The position numbers were made by a program, and so were the translations under genes. Under the pieces are notes generated by a model. The model ran no database searches. It had not been told where the DNA came from and saw only the letters and a list, made by a program, of their open reading frames with translations. A stretch of DNA of 7,623 bases, from assembly GCA_009788105.1 (NCBI GenBank), contig WQSD01000006.1, positions 1 to 7,623 on the forward strand. The letters run 5' to 3'. Positions within the stretch are counted from its first letter, which is position 1. Every line of letters begins with the position of its first letter. This document shows positions 4,978-7,623 of the stretch, piece by piece. The stretch comes from Oscillospiraceae bacterium. Its GTDB lineage: Bacteria > Bacillota > Clostridia > Oscillospirales > CAG-272.

Positions 4978-5541
4978 TTACTTGTTCGGATTTATGTATC
5001 CCTTGTATTTGATAAAATAATTCATGCCGGAATGTACAACCATATATACAGTCAGTCCCGCCAGAATATATGTACCAAAGCGATGCTCGAAAAATATCGG
5101 CTCGATTAGTGCCACCAGCACAAATGTGAACTGGGTTATGGTTTTTAGTTTGCCCATTTTATCTGCGGCAATAACCGTGTCCCCTGAAACCAGCATACGC
5201 AACCCGGAAACAAGAGTTTCGCGGAACATTGTTACAAGTGCCATTGTAGCAATTATTAAAATAGTAGCCGTTTCATCTCGTGCCATAACCATCAAACCTA
5301 AAAGCGCACCCATAATCATAACTTTGTCAGCCAATGGGTCAAGAAACTTTCCAAAATTGGTGACAAGATTGTGCTTTCTGGCAATGTAGCCGTCCACATA
5401 ATCGGTTAGTCCTGTTAAGAAGAATAGCCCTGCAACTAAAAGGCGTTGAAGGGTATTGTCAATTCCTTGGACAAACATTAAAGTGACAAAAATCGGTATC
5501 ATGAAAAGACGGGCAATGGTAAGTTTGTTTGGTAGGTTCAT
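4978..5541 (-). CDS. pgsA: CDP-diacylglycerol-glycerol-3-phosphate 3-phosphatidyltransferase
   Basis: PgsA makes phosphatidylglycerol phosphate from CDP-diacylglycerol and glycerol 3-phosphate, the committed step to phosphatidylglycerol and cardiolipin, in the cytoplasmic membrane. The full CDP-alcohol phosphotransferase signature is present: D47, D50-G51, A54-R55, G64, D68 and D72, fitting DxxDGxxARx8GxxxDxxxD exactly. Hydrophobic segments lie near 12-24, 34-49, 74-87, 92-106, 138-151 and 158-176. AADKMGKLKT (125-134) is another family feature. I place the start at ATG 5541 (187 aa, NLPNKLTIARL following) because TGAGGAA (5546-5552) precedes it. A GTG at 5580 would add 13 residues not expected in the family. 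It is the first gene of the operon, directly behind a strong promoter. PssA is less likely, given the PgsA-like N-terminus. Confidence 0.95.
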   Translation of the reverse strand: MNLPNKLTIARLFMIPIFVTLMFVQGIDNTLQRLLVAGLFFLTGLTDYVDGYIARKHNLVTNFGKFLDPLADKVMIMGALLGLMVMARDETATILIIATMALVTMFRETLVSGLRMLVSGDTVIAADKMGKLKTITQFTFVLVALIEPIFFEHRFGTYILAGLTVYMVVHSGMNYFIKYKGYINPNK

Positions 5542-5601
5542 AGGCTTCCTCAAAGTAGGGTGTTGGTTGGCGAGATACACTCGAATTCACCATCATGTCT
5601 T

Positions 5602-5630
5602 ATTTTAACACAAGTCGGCGTAAAAGTCAA
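5602..5630 (-). promoter_or_regulatory. Sigma-A promoter of the pgsA operon
   Basis: On the minus strand TTGACT (5630-5625), 17 bases, then TAAAAT (5607-5602) is a near-consensus promoter, with TGT just before the -10 giving an extended -10. Transcription should begin near 5595, leaving a leader of about 54 nt. The ribosome site at 5546-5552 completes the unit. Confidence 0.85.
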
Positions 5631-5663
5631 GGGCGAAATATAGCAAAAAAAGATCTTGACTTT
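5623..5663. repeat. Inverted repeat with one arm on the pgsA -35
   Basis: AAAGTCAAG (5623-5631) and CTTGACTTT (5655-5663) are perfect inverted copies 23 bp apart. The left arm contains the pgsA -35 hexamer. The right arm has no suitable -10 on the plus strand, so it is not a divergent promoter. It could be an operator pair or chance reuse of a -35-like word. Confidence 0.35.
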
Positions 5664-5681
5664 GAAATGAAACACTTTCCC

Positions 5682-5714
5682 CAACAACAAAGGGGCAGAC
5701 CCTGTGTCCGCCCC
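5682..5714 (-). terminator. Intrinsic terminator of the beta-galactosidase gene
   Basis: Read on the minus strand, GGGGCGGAC (5714-5706) pairs at all 9 positions (one G-U) with GTCTGCCCC (5700-5692) across a 5-nt loop, followed by TTTGTTGTT. It lies 7 nt after the stop codon and separates this gene from the pgsA promoter. Confidence 0.87.
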
Positions 5715-5721
5715 CTGATTC

Positions 5722-7530
5722 CTACTTATTCTTCAAACTCTTGAACTCGTTATGCTTAACCCACACATGGTCGGTCACAAACTCCACCTCGCCTGTGGGG
5801 CTGTCAACTCCATCGGTTTCAAAGATAACAAGCTGGTTCACGCCCTCTTTCAGGATAGGTGCGGGTACATACAGGGTTTTCGCCGGTCCAACCTCCCAAA
5901 AACGCCCAAGATTGAACCCGTTAATCCACACAACCCCTTTGCGGAAGCCGCTCATATCAAGGAAAGTGTCCGCAACGCCATCAACATTGAACTCGGCTGT
6001 GTAAAATCCGGGAGAATCCTTGCATTCGCCGCCCTTTGGAGCAGGAACAGCGTCAAATGGCAGGCTGAAGGTTTCCCAGTCGTAAATGATGGTGATACCA
6101 ATGCTTACTGTGCCGAAAATCCCGCAGGGATAGGACATAATTCCGCCATGGTTCACATAGTTCACCCGCCCCATGTTCTCCACAAGAATGTCAAGCTGAA
6201 AGCTGTCTTTGCCCTCGGGTAAAGGGATTTCCAGAGTATCGTTAGGGTTATTCCGATACAGCGAGCCAACTCGCTTGCCGTCAATGCACACCACAGCGCG
6301 GTCACGCAAATTAGTGATTTTAAGGTGCTGTTTGTAGCCGCGTTCTTTCAAAAATTCACGGCTAACCTTTGGCAGGTCAACAGTTGTGCGGTACAGCACA
6401 TAGCCAAGTTCCTGCCCAATTTCCTCAAAGGTGAGCGGCACAGCGGCACGGGCGGCGGGAGCGGGCAGATTATCCCACAGGCTGTGGCGTTTGCCCAACT
6501 TCACCTTGCCATAGGCACGTTTTTTTGTGTTCTGCACCTTAATATCAGGGGCAGGACCATACAACCGCTCGATTACCTCTTTGCAGGCGTAGTATGTGTC
6601 GGTCATGTCACCTGCCTCGGACAGGGGAGCAAAATAATCATAGCTGGTGGTGGTTGGGTGGTAGGTTTGTCCGTCCAAGTTTGCACCATTCCAAAAGCCG
6701 AAGTTTGTGCCGCCGTGGAACATATAAAAGTTCACCGACCCGCCGGGTTTGATAATCCGCTCAAGGGTGTTTGCCACATCAGCCGCACCACGGAATTTCA
6801 CACGAGGCTTAATCCAGTGGTCGAACCATCCGCACCAAAACTCCATGCACATATCAGGGCCATTCGGCTGGAAGGCACGATAGGCCTTGAACGCCCCCTC
6901 CGGGTTGCTTCCAAAGTTAGCAGTTGCCCACATATCAGGAAGAGTGCCGCCCTTTAGCATATCAATGCCTGTGCCGTCAGAGGTGAAGAACAAGCAGTCC
7001 ATGCCATACTTACGCATCATATCACGCAGGGCGCTCAGATACGCCTTGTCGCTTCCGTAACTGCCGTACTCGTTTTCCACTTGCATAGCGAAAATCGGGC
7101 CGCCGTTGCTTTCAAGGTATGGCACAAGTTTAGGGAGCAGGACAGCAAAATAATTCTCCACTTTCTCCATGAAGTCTGGCCAGTTACAGCGGATTCGCAT
7201 ATTGGGAATGGCATTCAGCCAGCCGGGCAGACCGCCGTACTCCCACTCGGTGCATATGTATGGGCCGGGACGAACAATAACTTTCAGCCCAACATCAGCG
7301 GCAGTTTCCACGAATTTAACAATGTCGGCAATTCCCTCAAAGTCGAACTGCCCTTCTTTTGGCTCGTGCATATTCCACGGCACATAGGTTTCGACTGTGT
7401 TCAGTCCGCAGGCTGCCATTTTTTCTAACCTGTCACGCCAATAAAATGGGTGGACACGGAAGTAGTGGAGCGCTCCGGACAAAATTGGTACATCACGGCC
7501 GAACAGTTTTTTGAAGTTTGGTGTTTCCAT
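5722..7530 (-). CDS. Beta-galactosidase, glycoside hydrolase family 35
   Basis: This 602-aa enzyme should release terminal beta-linked galactose by a retaining mechanism. The TIM-barrel domain (about 5-325) shows SGALHYFRV (18-26), ETYVPWNMHEP (47-57), and RPGPYICTEWEYGGLP (87-102). GGPIFAMQVENEYG (143-156) contains the acid/base E154. MEFWCGWFDHW (229-239) contains the nucleophile E230. FHGGTNFGFWNG (271-282) completes the site. Beta-sandwich domains follow to the C-terminus (GFNLGRFWEVGP, 538-549). There is no signal peptide, so it acts on imported oligosaccharides. It resembles the cytosolic BgaC-type enzymes of Firmicutes, several of which prefer Gal-beta-1,3-GlcNAc. Specificity cannot be read here. 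CGAGGT at 7538-7543 precedes the ATG by 7 nt. No transporter or regulator lies within the window, and the gene forms its own transcription unit. Confidence 0.95.
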   Translation of the reverse strand: METPNFKKLFGRDVPILSGALHYFRVHPFYWRDRLEKMAACGLNTVETYVPWNMHEPKEGQFDFEGIADIVKFVETAADVGLKVIVRPGPYICTEWEYGGLPGWLNAIPNMRIRCNWPDFMEKVENYFAVLLPKLVPYLESNGGPIFAMQVENEYGSYGSDKAYLSALRDMMRKYGMDCLFFTSDGTGIDMLKGGTLPDMWATANFGSNPEGAFKAYRAFQPNGPDMCMEFWCGWFDHWIKPRVKFRGAADVANTLERIIKPGGSVNFYMFHGGTNFGFWNGANLDGQTYHPTTTSYDYFAPLSEAGDMTDTYYACKEVIERLYGPAPDIKVQNTKKRAYGKVKLGKRHSLWDNLPAPAARAAVPLTFEEIGQELGYVLYRTTVDLPKVSREFLKERGYKQHLKITNLRDRAVVCIDGKRVGSLYRNNPNDTLEIPLPEGKDSFQLDILVENMGRVNYVNHGGIMSYPCGIFGTVSIGITIIYDWETFSLPFDAVPAPKGGECKDSPGFYTAEFNVDGVADTFLDMSGFRKGVVWINGFNLGRFWEVGPAKTLYVPAPILKEGVNQLVIFETDGVDSPTGEVEFVTDHVWVKHNEFKSLKNK

Positions 7531-7564
7531 GGTTTTTACCTCGCGGGGGTTATTTTATGTAGTA

Positions 7565-7584
7565 GCACTGTCTAAAGATAGTGC
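7565..7584. promoter_or_regulatory. Probable operator palindrome of the beta-galactosidase gene
   Basis: GCACTGTCT (7565-7573), AA, AGATAGTGC (7576-7584) is a 20-bp palindrome with one mismatch (a G-T wobble if read as RNA). It covers the -10 box and the expected transcription start near 7568, the classic place for a repressor to block transcription. The regulator is not in the window and I do not recognise the site as a known operator family. Confidence 0.55.
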
Positions 7585-7604
7585 AGTTTGAAGGAAAAAG
7601 TCAA
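7575..7604 (-). promoter_or_regulatory. Sigma-A promoter of the beta-galactosidase gene
   Basis: On the minus strand TTGACT (7604-7599), 18 bases, then TATCTT (7580-7575) forms a moderate promoter: good -35, weak -10. A 17-bp spacing with CTATCT is an alternative. The leader would be about 38 nt. Confidence 0.65.
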
Positions 7605-7610
7605 GACCGT

Positions 7611-7623
7611 GGGACGCCGTCCC
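7611..7623. repeat. Short GC palindrome at the window edge
   Basis: GGGAC-GCC-GTCCC is a 5-bp hairpin ending exactly at the last base. It may be part of a terminator for a gene beyond the window, but its flank is cut off so nothing more can be said. Confidence 0.3.

Noticed and set aside
5560..5585. A third copy of the tRNA-linked element in the pgsA leader (GAGTGTATCTCG on the minus strand)
   Set aside because: Only fragments of two blocks match, spacing is wrong, and the GAAACATG, ACCACAA and CACTCC blocks are missing.
5655..5690. A plus-strand promoter from TTGACT at 5656-5661
   Set aside because: No acceptable -10 lies 16-18 bp downstream, and no plus-strand gene follows.
6325..6957. 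A 210-codon plus-strand frame opposite the beta-galactosidase
   Set aside because: It lies entirely inside a GH35 gene with all catalytic motifs intact and shows no recognisable protein features or ribosome site.
1..7623. CRISPR arrays, insertion sequences, integrases or defence genes
   Set aside because: No regularly spaced repeats, transposase motifs or target duplications were found; every long reading frame is accounted for by a metabolic or housekeeping family apart from the radical SAM substrate question.

Overview
The window looks like the chromosome of an endospore-forming, probably anaerobic, Firmicute of the Clostridia. The main reason is a complete dipicolinate synthase pair (dpaA-dpaB), whose product is the spore-core solute. 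Supporting signs are strong AGGAGG-type ribosome binding sites, clear sigma-A promoters, U-tailed terminators, tRNAs that encode their own CCA, and a cytosolic GH35 beta-galactosidase of the kind common in gut Firmicutes. No species can be named from the sequence alone.

Layout. Bases 1-582 (+ strand) hold an RNA region: tRNA-Met(CAT) and tRNA-Glu(TTC), closed by a strong intrinsic terminator. Each tRNA is preceded by a copy of the same short element (17-140 and 347-410). The two copies share several exact blocks and one helix whose strands have changed together between copies. Further inverted repeats sit in the spacers. Bases 583-820 have no convincing gene; they hold a possible weak terminator and a possible mother-cell sigma promoter. 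Bases 821-2313 (+) are dpaA-dpaB, overlapping by ATGA.

Bases 2314-5541 (- strand) are a tight four-gene operon transcribed towards dpaB, in the order pgsA (phosphatidylglycerophosphate synthase), a B12-binding-type radical SAM enzyme of unknown substrate, a class II aldolase, and ybeY. A very good sigma-A promoter at 5602-5630 drives it. dpaB and ybeY converge with their stop codons touching and no recognisable terminator between them. Bases 5682-7604 (- strand) are a separate unit: a GH35 beta-galactosidase with its own promoter, its own terminator, and a 20-bp palindrome over the -10 that looks like a repressor operator.

How the genes may work together. dpaAB make dipicolinate in the mother cell. 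The pgsA operon mixes housekeeping functions (anionic phospholipid synthesis, rRNA maturation) with an uncharacterised radical SAM enzyme and an aldolase. The aldolase might recycle the 5'-deoxyadenosine by-product of radical SAM chemistry, or the two enzymes might belong to an unrecognised lipid or sugar modification; both ideas are inference. The observations most worth following up are the covarying element upstream of both tRNAs and the radical SAM/aldolase pair beside pgsA.
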